From the NCBI RefSeq assembly GCF_002844575.1, contig NZ_PIQO01000003.1:62001-126000 (forward strand): a stretch of DNA of 64,000 bases. The letters run 5' to 3'. The position numbers and the translations under genes were made by a program. Within the stretch, counting starts at the first letter, position 1; each line of letters starts with the position of its first letter. The notes under the pieces are model-generated. The model worked only from the letters and a program-made list of their open reading frames with translations. It had not been told where the DNA came from and made no database searches. Shown here piece after piece: positions 36,609 through 45,170 of the stretch. The DNA comes from Heyndrickxia camelliae. Its GTDB lineage: Bacteria > Bacillota > Bacilli > Bacillales > Bacillaceae_C.

Positions 36609-36746
36609 GTGACGAAAAAAAATAATAATCGTGGAACAAAGGCTCCAGGAGTTACCCCGCAAGGATATGGCCAGGATACAGAATTTGCAGCCAATGATCC
36701 AAAATCCAAGCTGGAAAATGCAGCGAAAAAGAGCAATACAAAATAA
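36609..36746 (+). CDS. sspL: Small acid-soluble spore protein L
   Basis: A hidden 45-residue minor spore protein. The sequence GVTPQGYGQ followed by ANDPKSKLENAAKKSNTK matches the conserved core and C-terminus of B. subtilis SspL, and the gene lies beside ypcP as in that genome. Start GTG 36609 after GGAGGTGAGGG. SspL is made in the forespore in B. subtilis; I did not find a convincing sigma-G promoter here. Confidence 0.9.
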   Translation: MTKKNNNRGTKAPGVTPQGYGQDTEFAANDPKSKLENAAKKSNTK

Positions 36747-36751
36747 GTAAA

Positions 36752-36914
36752 AATGCACCAAAGTGCCTTGCCCATCAACGCACAAACTCGCAGGGGCTTC
36801 GATAAAGATAATGGAACCCCGTAAGGTTATTTCTCGAGTGAAATGGGCACTTTATTTTCTGCTGATGTTGACCCAAGACATGGAAGTCTCCTAGTCGATG
36901 TCCTGCTTGCGTTA
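36752..36914. ncRNA. Candidate structured RNA or repeat between sspL and ypcP
   Basis: Non-coding stretch with nested pairings that read equally as RNA on either strand. Outer helix: AAAGTG+CCCAT (36760-36775, with a CCTTG bulge) against ATGGG+CACTTT (36843-36853). Middle: ACTCG (36786-36790) with CGAGT (36835-36839). Inner: GGGG-c-TTC (36793-36800) with GAACCCC (36814-36820). A second arm, CAAGACAT against ATGTC-ctg-CTTG, lies at about 36873-36909. It sits between two convergent gene ends. It matches no RNA family I can name. Its strand, ends and function are unknown. Confidence 0.45.
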
Positions 36915-36951
36915 GAAAAAATAAGAGCAATCGCATTTTGTGATTGCTCTT
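36915..36951 (-). terminator. Terminator of ypcP
   Basis: AAGAGCAATC / GATTGCTCTT, a 10-bp perfect stem with a 9-nt loop and a T-rich tail on the minus strand, 5 bp from the ypcP stop. Confidence 0.85.
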
Positions 36952-36955
36952 ACCA

Positions 36956-37858
36956 TTAGGCTTGTCTTGCAAGATTTGCCCACTTACTTTGAATTAGATG
37001 TCTTCGGATACTTTTTAATTCTAAATCATCAATATAGGATAGAAATTCGGGCGCTATATCCGTTATAACAGATTCCTCCAAGGAAAATGTTAATGGTACA
37101 TCACATTTTATTTCAGCTAACTCTCGGGACATATGAAGCATCTCGAGATCCTCTTCAATTTTTTTCTTTTGAGTTGGGGTCAATTGTGAAAGATTTTGAA
37201 GCAACTCTTGAATTGTCCCATATTGTTGGATTAGCTTTAAGGCAGTTTTTTCACCAATTCCCTTAACCCCAGGATATCCATCACTTGTATCACCCATCAA
37301 AGCTTTTACATCAATGAATTGCAACGGTGAAATTCCATACTCTTCATAAAATATATTCGGCGAGTATGTTTTATAATTCCCAAATCCTTTTTGAATGATA
37401 TTTACTTGTATTTGATGATCAACAAGCTGCAAGAGATCCTTATCTCCTGTTAAGATAGAGACCGGAATATCATTTTGCACCGATTTCGCAATCGTTCCAA
37501 TGCAATCGTCCGCTTCAAAACCAACAACCCCAATATTAGGTATGTTGAAAGCCGTTACGACATCCTTCACTAAATCAAACTGAGGTATTAATTCAACAGG
37601 CGGTGCTTGCCTATTTGCTTTATACCCATCAAACTTTTCGTTTCGGAACGTTTTGCTACCCATGTCCCAACAAACAACTGCATGGGTGGGGGTCATTTCT
37701 TCTATAGCGGTAAGTAAATGTCTCATAAAGCCTTGTACGGCATTAGTAGGCATCCCTTTAGAATTAATCATATATTGACCAGTAACACTTGTAGCATAAA
37801 AAGCACGAAATAAAAGTGCCATGCCGTCTACCAGTAATAAATGTGATGAGTTTCTCAA
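36956..37858 (-). CDS. ypcP: 5'-3' exonuclease / flap endonuclease YpcP
   Basis: Stand-alone homologue of the 5' nuclease domain of DNA polymerase I, which removes RNA primers and flaps. Acidic metal-binding residues occur in LLLVDGMALLFRAFY, VCWDMGSKTFR, GFEADDCIGTIA, ILTGDKDLLQL and MGDTSDGYPGVKGIGEKTA; the last is the helix-hairpin-helix. 300 residues, normal length. Start TTG 37858 after GAGGTGATC. Same position relative to sspL as in B. subtilis. Confidence 0.94.
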   Translation of the reverse strand: MRNSSHLLLVDGMALLFRAFYATSVTGQYMINSKGMPTNAVQGFMRHLLTAIEEMTPTHAVVCWDMGSKTFRNEKFDGYKANRQAPPVELIPQFDLVKDVVTAFNIPNIGVVGFEADDCIGTIAKSVQNDIPVSILTGDKDLLQLVDHQIQVNIIQKGFGNYKTYSPNIFYEEYGISPLQFIDVKALMGDTSDGYPGVKGIGEKTALKLIQQYGTIQELLQNLSQLTPTQKKKIEEDLEMLHMSRELAEIKCDVPLTFSLEESVITDIAPEFLSYIDDLELKSIRRHLIQSKWANLARQA

Positions 37859-37921
37859 TTGATCACCTCAGGCTATTTTGTTTTCCTTTTCCATTATAAC
37901 ATGGATTCCTTTAGAAATATT

Positions 37922-38752
37922 CTATTCGCCTAATTCTACAGAATTTTCCTCGTATGAAATCCAATCCGAATAACTACCTGCATATAATTTTACATTCTTA
38001 AAGCCCGCCTCTTTTAAAGCAATGAAATTTGGGGTTGCGGTTATTCCTGACCCACAATAAACAATAATTGGTGTTTCCATTTTAATATGGGCGAATCTTT
38101 CTCTTTGTTTTTCAACTGACTTCCAGCAACCATTGGAAAACCCATCTTCCCATTCAATATTAATCGCACCAGGAATATGGCCAGGCTTTTTATCAATTGG
38201 TTCTTCTAGCCCTAAATAACGATTTCTTGCTCGTGAATCTATTAATATCGCAGTTTGACTTGAGATATTTTCTTTTACGTCTTCATAGGATGCCAATAAG
38301 TTATGTTGAATATTCATGGTGAAAGATGTTTTATTGAAAGTAGGCACTGCTTGAGAAACAATATTTCCATTTTGAATCCATTTTGTATAGCCGCCATCTA
38401 AAATAAAGATATTTGTATGTCCTAAATATGATAACAACCACCAAAAACGTCCTGCAAATGAACCTTCTCCATTGTCATATACAATAACCGTAGTGGTTGA
38501 ATCGATACCAGCACTCTCTATTTTCTCTTGCAATTGAACTAAATCAGGAAGAGGATGCCTCCCCCCATGTTCGGATAGTTCTCCCGACAAATCATCTTCC
38601 AAATAAAAAAAAACAGCCCCGGGTATATGATTATTCTGATATGCTTCCCATCCAGCTTGTGGTTTTCCTAATGTAAACCGGCAATCTACTACCCTAACAT
38701 TAGCATCTGTAAGATGTTCGACTAACCATTCCTGACTTTTAATGTATTTCAT
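37922..38752 (-). CDS. Sulfurtransferase (tandem rhodanese, 3-mercaptopyruvate type)
   Basis: A 276-residue protein with two rhodanese domains. The first is catalytically silent (VIVYDNGEGSFAGRFWWLL); the second carries the active-site loop VYCGSGITA, CGSG[IV]TA being typical of mercaptopyruvate sulfurtransferases rather than thiosulfate rhodaneses. Moves sulfane sulfur to acceptors. Start ATG 38752 after GAGGAG; the ATG at 38773 lies before that site. Confidence 0.9.
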   Translation of the reverse strand: MKYIKSQEWLVEHLTDANVRVVDCRFTLGKPQAGWEAYQNNHIPGAVFFYLEDDLSGELSEHGGRHPLPDLVQLQEKIESAGIDSTTTVIVYDNGEGSFAGRFWWLLSYLGHTNIFILDGGYTKWIQNGNIVSQAVPTFNKTSFTMNIQHNLLASYEDVKENISSQTAILIDSRARNRYLGLEEPIDKKPGHIPGAINIEWEDGFSNGCWKSVEKQRERFAHIKMETPIIVYCGSGITATPNFIALKEAGFKNVKLYAGSYSDWISYEENSVELGE

Positions 38753-38793
38753 CCCATCCCACTCCTCTTTCACTCATTTACTACCAAGTTATT

Positions 38794-39018
38794 CTAAGAT
38801 TCTTTATCTATGTTATTATCACTTTTTAACGGAGTTGCTTGTCGTCTTTCTTTTTCGATTAACCTAAGAACATGTTCCTTCGGAGTCCAGCAATTAAATT
38901 GATAACTAGGTTTAGTATCATACCCTAAACGTTCACACTTATATTTCATATTTCCATCCATCCTAAATGCGTGAAAATGAATGCAAGTTGCACAAGCATG
39001 AAATCTGCTGCCTTTCAT
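38794..39018 (-). CDS. Small Cys-rich protein, unknown
   Basis: A 74-residue soluble protein with four cysteines, CATC near the N-terminus and single Cys in KYKCERLG and FNCWTPK, and several His (HFHAF), which together could hold a zinc ion or an Fe-S cluster. I do not recognise a family; it is not like B. subtilis YpbS although in a similar place. Ends in a charged tail. Start is one of two close ATGs after GGGGGG. Lies 25 bp after dynA, thus likely in its transcript. Confidence 0.72.
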   Translation of the reverse strand: MKGSRFHACATCIHFHAFRMDGNMKYKCERLGYDTKPSYQFNCWTPKEHVLRLIEKERRQATPLKSDNNIDKES

Positions 39019-39042
39019 CCCCATCCCCCCGTAACAACAATG

Positions 39043-42000
39043 TTACTTTGCAAGTTTTTCCCGTATAGCCGTCCATTCCTCTAGATCGATTTTTTCATGG
39101 AGAACAGCGAGCATTGCTTTAAATTGTTCATTTATGTCTTCATGTATATGGTGAAGCAATCCTGTAAATTCTTGCTCCACAAATGGATTAAAATATTCCT
39201 CCAGCCTTAATTTCTGCTCTTCTAAATAAAGGTCCGCAAGCGGTTTTAATAATTGCTGAAGTTCTTCCTCCATTAATTTCTTTTCATTTTTTTCAAAAAA
39301 TGATTTTGCATTTTTAAAATACTTAAATGTCTTTTCTAATTGAGTGCGGTCTATATTGATAAAAGCAGATGGAAATTCCAATGTCGGGATAGAACCAATT
39401 TCATAATCTGATACCGTTATGGTTGATTGGAATTTGGCTATTTGTTCTTTAAATTGATCAAGTCTTTTTTGGAATAAATCTTTTAAATAATTTTCTATTC
39501 TTAATGATGTAGCACGCATTTCTTGTGCAAAATCATACCCTAAGCTTTCTAAAAGTTCACTCAGAGCTTTGTTCAATGATGATTTTTCATTATTTTGTAA
39601 TGTTGCAGGGTTAAAGGATTCCTTAAAGAAGTCACTGAATCGATAAAATGTTCTTTGATTAACATAAAACAATAGCTCCTGCAGTTCTTGTTTTAGCTTG
39701 GTTAAAATGATTGTAGGTTTGGATTGTTTCAATTGCTCTTCGATTTTTTCCTGGTTTAACACTAATTGTTTTCTTCTGTTTTCCTTTTCTTCTTGACTTT
39801 CAAGAGCTGTTTCAATTAGCTGATCAATCATCTTTATTGCTCTTTGAACTTCATTGTATGCTGCTTGAATACTCATTCTCATAAGATCATTAGATAAGAA
39901 TGCTTCAAAAGATTTTTTAAATTCTACAATCCCTGAGTCTTGCTTTTCTTTTTGTAGCGCAAGTAAACTGGAAACTCCAAATAGTTTAGGAAATCGGATA
40001 CCATATTGGGTTAATTGATCATGAACATAGCTCTTGACATCATTTAATTCTTCTTCTGAGTCTGCAAGATCGATAGCATTTACAATAAAAAACATTTTAT
40101 CTAGCTCGAAAGCATCTTTTACTCGCCCTAACTGAATTAAAAATTCCCTATCTGCTTTTGAAAAAGCATGATTATAGTAAGTTACGAACAGGACTGCATC
40201 GGAATTTTTGATATATTCAAAGGCTACACCTGTATGTCTAGCATTAATGGAATCTGCTCCAGGTGTATCTACCAGGGTTATCCCTTGTCTTGTCAGCTCA
40301 CTATCAAAATATAGATCAATGGATTCTACAAAGCATGATTGTGACTCATTTGCCACAAATCCCTTGAATTCTTCCAAACCGACCATAATATCTTGACCCA
40401 GTTTATCTTGATAGACTTCATATCCTTTTAAGAAAGCGTGTAAAAATGATAGATGAATTTTCTGACGAGCTTCTTTTGTCTCGTGAATTTGAGAAATAAT
40501 ACTACCCGCTTCATCTAAACTTTCACATACAGCATTAAACTCCTTTAAGGATTTTTGAATATCGTCTAGTAAGTGTATTTTGCTTTTCAAATGGATTACT
40601 GCTGTTCCATGTAAGTGTTCCTGAGTAGGAGGACAAATTCGATTGATAGCCGCTGTCGTTGGATTTGGAGAAACCGGCAACACTTTTTCTCCAATAAGCG
40701 CATTAGCAAATGATGATTTCCCGGCACTGAATGCCCCAAATAACGCAATAGTAAACTGTTTATTTTCAATTCTTGCTTTCTTTGATAAGATATGATCGGT
40801 TATCCGTGCAAAACCTGGTTTATTTTTTAACAAATCTGCCGTTTGCTGCAATTTAGGAACAATTAATTCTGCTGAATAGCTATCTTCTTCACCTATTTTT
40901 GTATCATCCAACGTTGTGCTAATTTTTTGTTGTACTTTTTCTGATGTCTTTTCCTTCCCTTGTTCTTTATCATACACTCGGAACACCGTTTCCTCTTTTT
41001 TCCACTCCTGTTGAATATCCTGATATATCTCTCGAACATCAGCTATTGGTGTATAGACCTTCTCTTCTTTTACATTCCTCATTACCGATAATTCTCGAAG
41101 CCTTCTTATCGCATCTGTGTATTTTTTCACATTGCTCCACTCACCAGAAAGTGTATCACGTTCATTTTGAATGACATACTCCAATTGTTGTTGAACATTC
41201 AATTTAAACTTTTCCAATTCTTGATGTGCTAATTTTTTTAAAGAATCCGCAACTTCTTCACAATAATGGAGGACGTATTCACCTGACATTCTAGCCCCTT
41301 TTCTAACCAAATCTTTTAATAAACTAGTTTCAAAGTGAATGGATAAATTTTGAGCAGCTAACTGCAATTCATCATTCTCCAGTTTTGCTGTTTTTAAGAT
41401 TCTTCCTGCGAATTCTCTTGTATGCCATACTAACCCTGATTCTACTTGTGTATTTAATTGCTTAAAAAACTCCTCTAATCTTTTTACCCTTTCTTCTTCC
41501 GTTTTTTTCTTACTAAATAATAGTCCCATTTTGAAATCAGGCTGGGCAGATTCTACGTATGCCTTCGCTAACTCCCTTATTTCAAACGGCATTAAATAGG
41601 CATTCTTAAGTATTTTGGTTCTCTCTTCATCAAATGATTTACTCCAACTTTCTAGCTGAGCATCCAATTCCTTCATTTTCTCATGGAGATTTTGTTCTTT
41701 AGCCAATAAAGACTGCTTTTCATTAATAGACAAGTCCTTTAAGAATTCTTTATCATTAGCTGCCTTTTCTTCCTCTTGTTCTTCCAACCATTTAAAATGT
41801 TCTTGAATTAATAGATTAACCGCTGATTGAATAGAAGATGAGAGGCGGCTTTCTTTTTGTTCCAATACCTCATTAACAAGCGACTTCACTTTTACATATT
41901 CATTGTGGTCGTTTTTTCCATCTTTTAGTGTTGTATAAAAAATTCCATTTGGATGAACATTCCATGCGGAAAAAGATTCTTCTACCGATCGTTTAAAATC

Positions 42001-42654
42001 GGCAAACGATAATTCCTCGTCCTTATGCTTATCAATTTGATTAATAATTAAATAAAGCTCTACTCCATGCTGCAGCAATTCTTTTGTATATAGAAAGTTC
42101 AATTCCGATTGTACATGGTTATAGTCCATCACATAAAAAACGATATCAGCTAAATGAATAGCAGACTCCGTTGATATACGATGTGCATCATCAGTGGAAT
42201 CCACTCCCGGTGTATCCATGATAATCACTTGATCTGGAAGATCTGTTTGTTTCTTTCCAATTTCAATTTCTGTGACATTTCCATTTTTGCAAAATTCTTT
42301 CACTGTTTGAAAATTGTATGGAGCTTCGAATAAATATGGCGCTTCATCTTTATAAAAAACTTTTGCATAATCAGTAGCGGTTTTATGAATCTTAACTAAA
42401 TTTGCGCTGGTTGGAATTGGGCTTGAGGGTAAAAGCTTTTCCCCAAGTAAAGTGTTGATCATCGTTGACTTACCTGCGGAAAAATGACCGCAAAATGCGA
42501 TTATGAAATCATGGTTGTTTATTTTTTTCAATAATTTCTCCGATTTCTCAACTCTTTCACTATCACCATTTTCCTTAAAGCGTTCATATAAACTAACTAG
42601 TTGATTGATAGCTTCTGTGGTGTTGCCTATTTCGATTGTTTTTGTTTTTATCAT
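39043..42654 (-). CDS. dynA: Dynamin-like GTPase DynA
   Basis: A 1203-residue tandem bacterial dynamin that tethers and fuses membranes and helps membrane integrity under stress or phage attack. Two complete GTPase modules: P-loops GHFSAGKS at 56-63 and GAFSAGKS near 640, each followed by switch and G3 motifs (IIMDTPGVDS; TLVDTPGADS) and G4-like NQID and NAIDLAD. Each GTPase is followed by a long helical stalk, with paddle-like hydrophobic tips less evident. Length and layout equal B. subtilis DynA (YpbR). Start ATG 42654 after GGGGAG. Downstream of the bps pair but separated by a terminator. Confidence 0.95.
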   Translation of the reverse strand: MIKTKTIEIGNTTEAINQLVSLYERFKENGDSERVEKSEKLLKKINNHDFIIAFCGHFSAGKSTMINTLLGEKLLPSSPIPTSANLVKIHKTATDYAKVFYKDEAPYLFEAPYNFQTVKEFCKNGNVTEIEIGKKQTDLPDQVIIMDTPGVDSTDDAHRISTESAIHLADIVFYVMDYNHVQSELNFLYTKELLQHGVELYLIINQIDKHKDEELSFADFKRSVEESFSAWNVHPNGIFYTTLKDGKNDHNEYVKVKSLVNEVLEQKESRLSSSIQSAVNLLIQEHFKWLEEQEEEKAANDKEFLKDLSINEKQSLLAKEQNLHEKMKELDAQLESWSKSFDEERTKILKNAYLMPFEIRELAKAYVESAQPDFKMGLLFSKKKTEEERVKRLEEFFKQLNTQVESGLVWHTREFAGRILKTAKLENDELQLAAQNLSIHFETSLLKDLVRKGARMSGEYVLHYCEEVADSLKKLAHQELEKFKLNVQQQLEYVIQNERDTLSGEWSNVKKYTDAIRRLRELSVMRNVKEEKVYTPIADVREIYQDIQQEWKKEETVFRVYDKEQGKEKTSEKVQQKISTTLDDTKIGEEDSYSAELIVPKLQQTADLLKNKPGFARITDHILSKKARIENKQFTIALFGAFSAGKSSFANALIGEKVLPVSPNPTTAAINRICPPTQEHLHGTAVIHLKSKIHLLDDIQKSLKEFNAVCESLDEAGSIISQIHETKEARQKIHLSFLHAFLKGYEVYQDKLGQDIMVGLEEFKGFVANESQSCFVESIDLYFDSELTRQGITLVDTPGADSINARHTGVAFEYIKNSDAVLFVTYYNHAFSKADREFLIQLGRVKDAFELDKMFFIVNAIDLADSEEELNDVKSYVHDQLTQYGIRFPKLFGVSSLLALQKEKQDSGIVEFKKSFEAFLSNDLMRMSIQAAYNEVQRAIKMIDQLIETALESQEEKENRRKQLVLNQEKIEEQLKQSKPTIILTKLKQELQELLFYVNQRTFYRFSDFFKESFNPATLQNNEKSSLNKALSELLESLGYDFAQEMRATSLRIENYLKDLFQKRLDQFKEQIAKFQSTITVSDYEIGSIPTLEFPSAFINIDRTQLEKTFKYFKNAKSFFEKNEKKLMEEELQQLLKPLADLYLEEQKLRLEEYFNPFVEQEFTGLLHHIHEDINEQFKAMLAVLHEKIDLEEWTAIREKLAK

Positions 42655-42727
42655 GTTGGTACAAACTCCCCAAAAGTAATATATTTCAATACTTTTATTG
42701 TAACGGATTTTCTCTTGTTTCCCAATA

Positions 42728-42758
42728 TAAAAAAACGTTTATCAGAAATAGATAAACG
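42728..42758 (-). terminator. Terminator of bpsA-bpsB
   Basis: CGTTTATC / GATAAACG, a perfect 8-bp stem followed by seven T's on the minus strand. Confidence 0.85.
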
Positions 42759-42770
42759 CCTGGCACAAGT

Positions 42771-43331
42771 TTATTTCTTTTTTATTCTAAATAATAATTG
42801 GCTTTCCACCTTTTGCTCTTCCAAATAATTCGTATATAAACCGAGCATTTTTTCTTCAGCAGGTATTCTTACAGCTAAAATAAACTGATTTAAAATAAAA
42901 AACGCACTTAATGTGTAATATGCTTGGAACATAAACGGAATAATAAATAACTCCAGGGTTACAATTATATAATTGGGATGCTTAAACCACCGATACGGAC
43001 CTTTTTTGACTATAGTAGTATTCGGCAACACAAGTATTTTAGTATTCCAAAATCGCCCCAATGCTGTGATCACCCAAATTCTTCCGACCTGAGTTAGCCC
43101 AAATAGGACAAGGAATATCCACCAATTCGAAATCATTGTTCTTTTAAGCCCGTATACCTCTATTACTAAAGACAAGAAAAAGCAAGCATGAATAAACACC
43201 ATGATTTTATAATGATTTCTTCCCGCTTCTATAGCTCCTTGCTTTTTAATCCAAATTTCATTTTTCTTGGCTATCCATAGTTCGACCAAACGCTGAATGA
43301 TGACAATGCTAATAAAAATTATTAAAAACAA
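42771..43331 (-). CDS. bpsB: Isoprenylcysteine carboxyl-methyltransferase-like protein BpsB
   Basis: A 186-residue integral membrane methyltransferase (ICMT family, YpbQ): four to five helices and the C-terminal signature GPYRWFKHPNYIIVTLEL with RIPAEEKML near the end, which binds SAM. In B. subtilis the protein methylates alkylpyrones made by the neighbouring type III polyketide synthase. Start TTG 43331; its ribosome site GGTGGGATT overlaps the bpsA stop, so both are coupled. Confidence 0.88.
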   Translation of the reverse strand: MFLIIFISIVIIQRLVELWIAKKNEIWIKKQGAIEAGRNHYKIMVFIHACFFLSLVIEVYGLKRTMISNWWIFLVLFGLTQVGRIWVITALGRFWNTKILVLPNTTIVKKGPYRWFKHPNYIIVTLELFIIPFMFQAYYTLSAFFILNQFILAVRIPAEEKMLGLYTNYLEEQKVESQLLFRIKKK

Positions 43332-43334
43332 TGA

Positions 43335-44405
43335 CTAATCCCACCTTAATAGTAGTTGTTCTGAGCTAAATCCTGGGCCAAGAGCCATAGCGAGACCCCA
43401 TTCCTGAGATTGAATTTCTCTTTCCAAGATTCTTTTTAAAACATAAAAGATGGTTACAGATGACATATTTCCATATTTTTTTAATACAAACCTAGTATCA
43501 TTGGTTAACTCCTCTTCTAAACCCAGTGCTTGAACATATGCATCTATGACTTTCTTACCACCGGGATGTGCAATTAAATGTTGGATATTCTCTACCTTTA
43601 GTTGATAACCGGCTAGAAATTCTTGAACTTTTGGCTGCAACCATTTCCTTACAATCATTGGAATATCTTTTGAAAAAATAACATGTAATCCGTCGTTTTT
43701 AATATCCCAGCCCATGACATCTAACGAATCCTTAAACAGTATGGATTGTGTTCCAATTATGGAGGGAAGCGAGGAAACAGTTGGAAGTTGTACGTCTGCT
43801 TCATCCCCAACTAATAATGTACATGCAGCACCATCAGCAAATAATGAACTGCCAATTAAGTTACTTTTTGTAAGATCATTTTTTTGAAAAGTTAAACTGC
43901 AAAGTTCAATCGATAATAACAGAATCTTCGCTTTTGGAAATGCTAGACAATACTCGAATGCTCTTGATAGTCCTGCTGCACCTCCGACACATCCCAATCC
44001 CCAAATAGGAATTCGTTTTACATCCCACCGGAAAGGTAACTTATTCATTATTCTCGCTTCCAAGCTTGGCGTCGCTAGGCCTGTTGTGCATATAGTAAAA
44101 ATTGCCTCTATTTCCTGATAGTCTATTCCTTTATTATGAAGACAATTTTCAATTGCTGCGATTCCCAATTTTTCTGCCATTTCAATAAAAAGGCTATTTT
44201 TTTCAGCAAATGAATGTTCTTCACCATACCAATCAATGTTTTTTACAAAATAGCGTGATTCAATTTCTGCATTTTGAAAAACGGATAATAATCGCTCTAT
44301 ATCTCGGAAACCACTTGAAAATAACTTTTTTGCAAAGAGCATGGCATCTTTTTGAGGAATAATGTTTTCAGGAATCCCAAGCCCTACAGAAAATATTTTT
44401 GGCAT
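43335..44405 (-). CDS. bpsA: Type III polyketide synthase BpsA (chalcone synthase-like)
   Basis: Condenses long-chain acyl-CoA with malonyl-CoA units to alkylpyrones and related lipids. 356 residues, with the Cys-His-Asn triad visible in WGLGCVGGAAGLSRAF, LIAHPGGKKVID and LKKYGNMSSVTIFYVL. Near-identical layout to B. subtilis BcsA/BpsA. Start ATG 44405 after AGAAGGAG. First gene of bpsA-bpsB. Products may alter membranes, an interesting match to the adjacent dynamin gene but not a proven link. Confidence 0.92.
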   Translation of the reverse strand: MPKIFSVGLGIPENIIPQKDAMLFAKKLFSSGFRDIERLLSVFQNAEIESRYFVKNIDWYGEEHSFAEKNSLFIEMAEKLGIAAIENCLHNKGIDYQEIEAIFTICTTGLATPSLEARIMNKLPFRWDVKRIPIWGLGCVGGAAGLSRAFEYCLAFPKAKILLLSIELCSLTFQKNDLTKSNLIGSSLFADGAACTLLVGDEADVQLPTVSSLPSIIGTQSILFKDSLDVMGWDIKNDGLHVIFSKDIPMIVRKWLQPKVQEFLAGYQLKVENIQHLIAHPGGKKVIDAYVQALGLEEELTNDTRFVLKKYGNMSSVTIFYVLKRILEREIQSQEWGLAMALGPGFSSEQLLLRWD

Positions 44406-44502
44406 ATCTAAAATTCTCCTTCTTTCTATATAAGGATATGTTTTCCATTAAATGAAATGTTATGTAGATACCCTATGAAGAAAAAGTAAGAGAAATAAAA
44501 AA

Positions 44503-44520
44503 TGCTCCATATTAGGAGCA
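44503..44520 (-). terminator. Possible terminator-like hairpin upstream of bpsA
   Basis: TGCTCC / GGAGCA with a T-rich tail on the minus strand, about 100 bp before the bpsA start. It could be an attenuator in the bpsA leader or a terminator of an unseen transcript; no gene supports the latter. Confidence 0.3.
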
Positions 44521-44685
44521 AAATTGTTTTGAAGGAGTTGCTGTGCATTTCCAATTATATACGCGATATTACCCAGTAAGAAAGACCTAAATTATTTCCA
44601 GCAAACTAATTTTTCGAAAAATTACTCTCTTCTAAAAACAAAATATGTTAGTATGTTTTTATGATAAAATTCAGGGGGTTACGGC

Positions 44686-45138
44686 ATGACAAATAGTAAA
44701 AAAATAACAGCCGTATTAAATGGGACTATTGAATCTATTCATTCTGTCTTGCCAATCCAAGTGGAATTCCAACAACCAACACTGTTTAATTCTCCTTATA
44801 GCCAGCATACCATTGGGGTTTTGATTGGGGTTACGGGAGATATTAAAGGAAGAATCATTATAGATGGGGAAGTAGAAGTTTTCTCCAAAATTGGAGAAGT
44901 AATGTTTGGGATGCCGGTAATGGGAGAAATGCTTGAAAGCTTTGCCGGTGAGTTAGGTAATATGATAGCTGGAAATATTTCAACACAAATTTCGAATAAA
45001 GGATTTTTAATTGATATTACCCCTCCTACTGTAATTGTTGGGCATTCTAAGATTTCAAGTTTTTCCAAGGCGATACGCCTTCCGATACAAATGGGGGAAA
45101 TTGGAGAAATCAACATCATTTTATTGATAGAGCAATAG
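44686..45138 (+). CDS. CheX-like chemotaxis phosphatase-domain protein
   Basis: A 150-residue protein with the CheX/CheC-like fold, a CheY-P phosphatase or related. The conserved ExxN pair of the active helix is visible as ESFAGELGNMIAGN; the GRIIIDGEVEVF strand and the FSKAIRLPIQM end fit as well. Stand-alone, with GGGGG ribosome site and own terminator; no che operon nearby. Some Bacillaceae homologues act outside chemotaxis. Confidence 0.85.
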   Translation: MTNSKKITAVLNGTIESIHSVLPIQVEFQQPTLFNSPYSQHTIGVLIGVTGDIKGRIIIDGEVEVFSKIGEVMFGMPVMGEMLESFAGELGNMIAGNISTQISNKGFLIDITPPTVIVGHSKISSFSKAIRLPIQMGEIGEINIILLIEQ

Positions 45139-45141
45139 AGA

Positions 45142-45168
45142 AAAGCGCCGCTTTTGGCGCCTTTCTTT
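45142..45168. terminator. Bidirectional terminator
   Basis: AAAGCGCC / GGCGCCTTT stem with one bulge, between convergent cheX-like and SDR genes. Confidence 0.75.
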
Positions 45169-45170
45169 GA

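Noticed and set aside
36752-36914. 6S RNA
   Set aside because: 6S RNA is one long hairpin with a central bubble; here there are two separate arms.
36564-36972. Open frames on the minus strand across sspL and the sspL-ypcP gap
   Set aside because: They lack ribosome sites, run antisense to sspL and cross the ypcP terminator; the nested pairings better explain the composition.
38794-39018. Naming the small gene ypbS by synteny
   Set aside because: As I recall it, B. subtilis YpbS is a helical DUF2533 protein without this Cys pattern; the sequences do not match.
44420-44550. 42-codon minus-strand frame just before bpsA
   Set aside because: It starts at TTG without a ribosome site and its middle is the hairpin at 44503; probably part of the bpsA leader.
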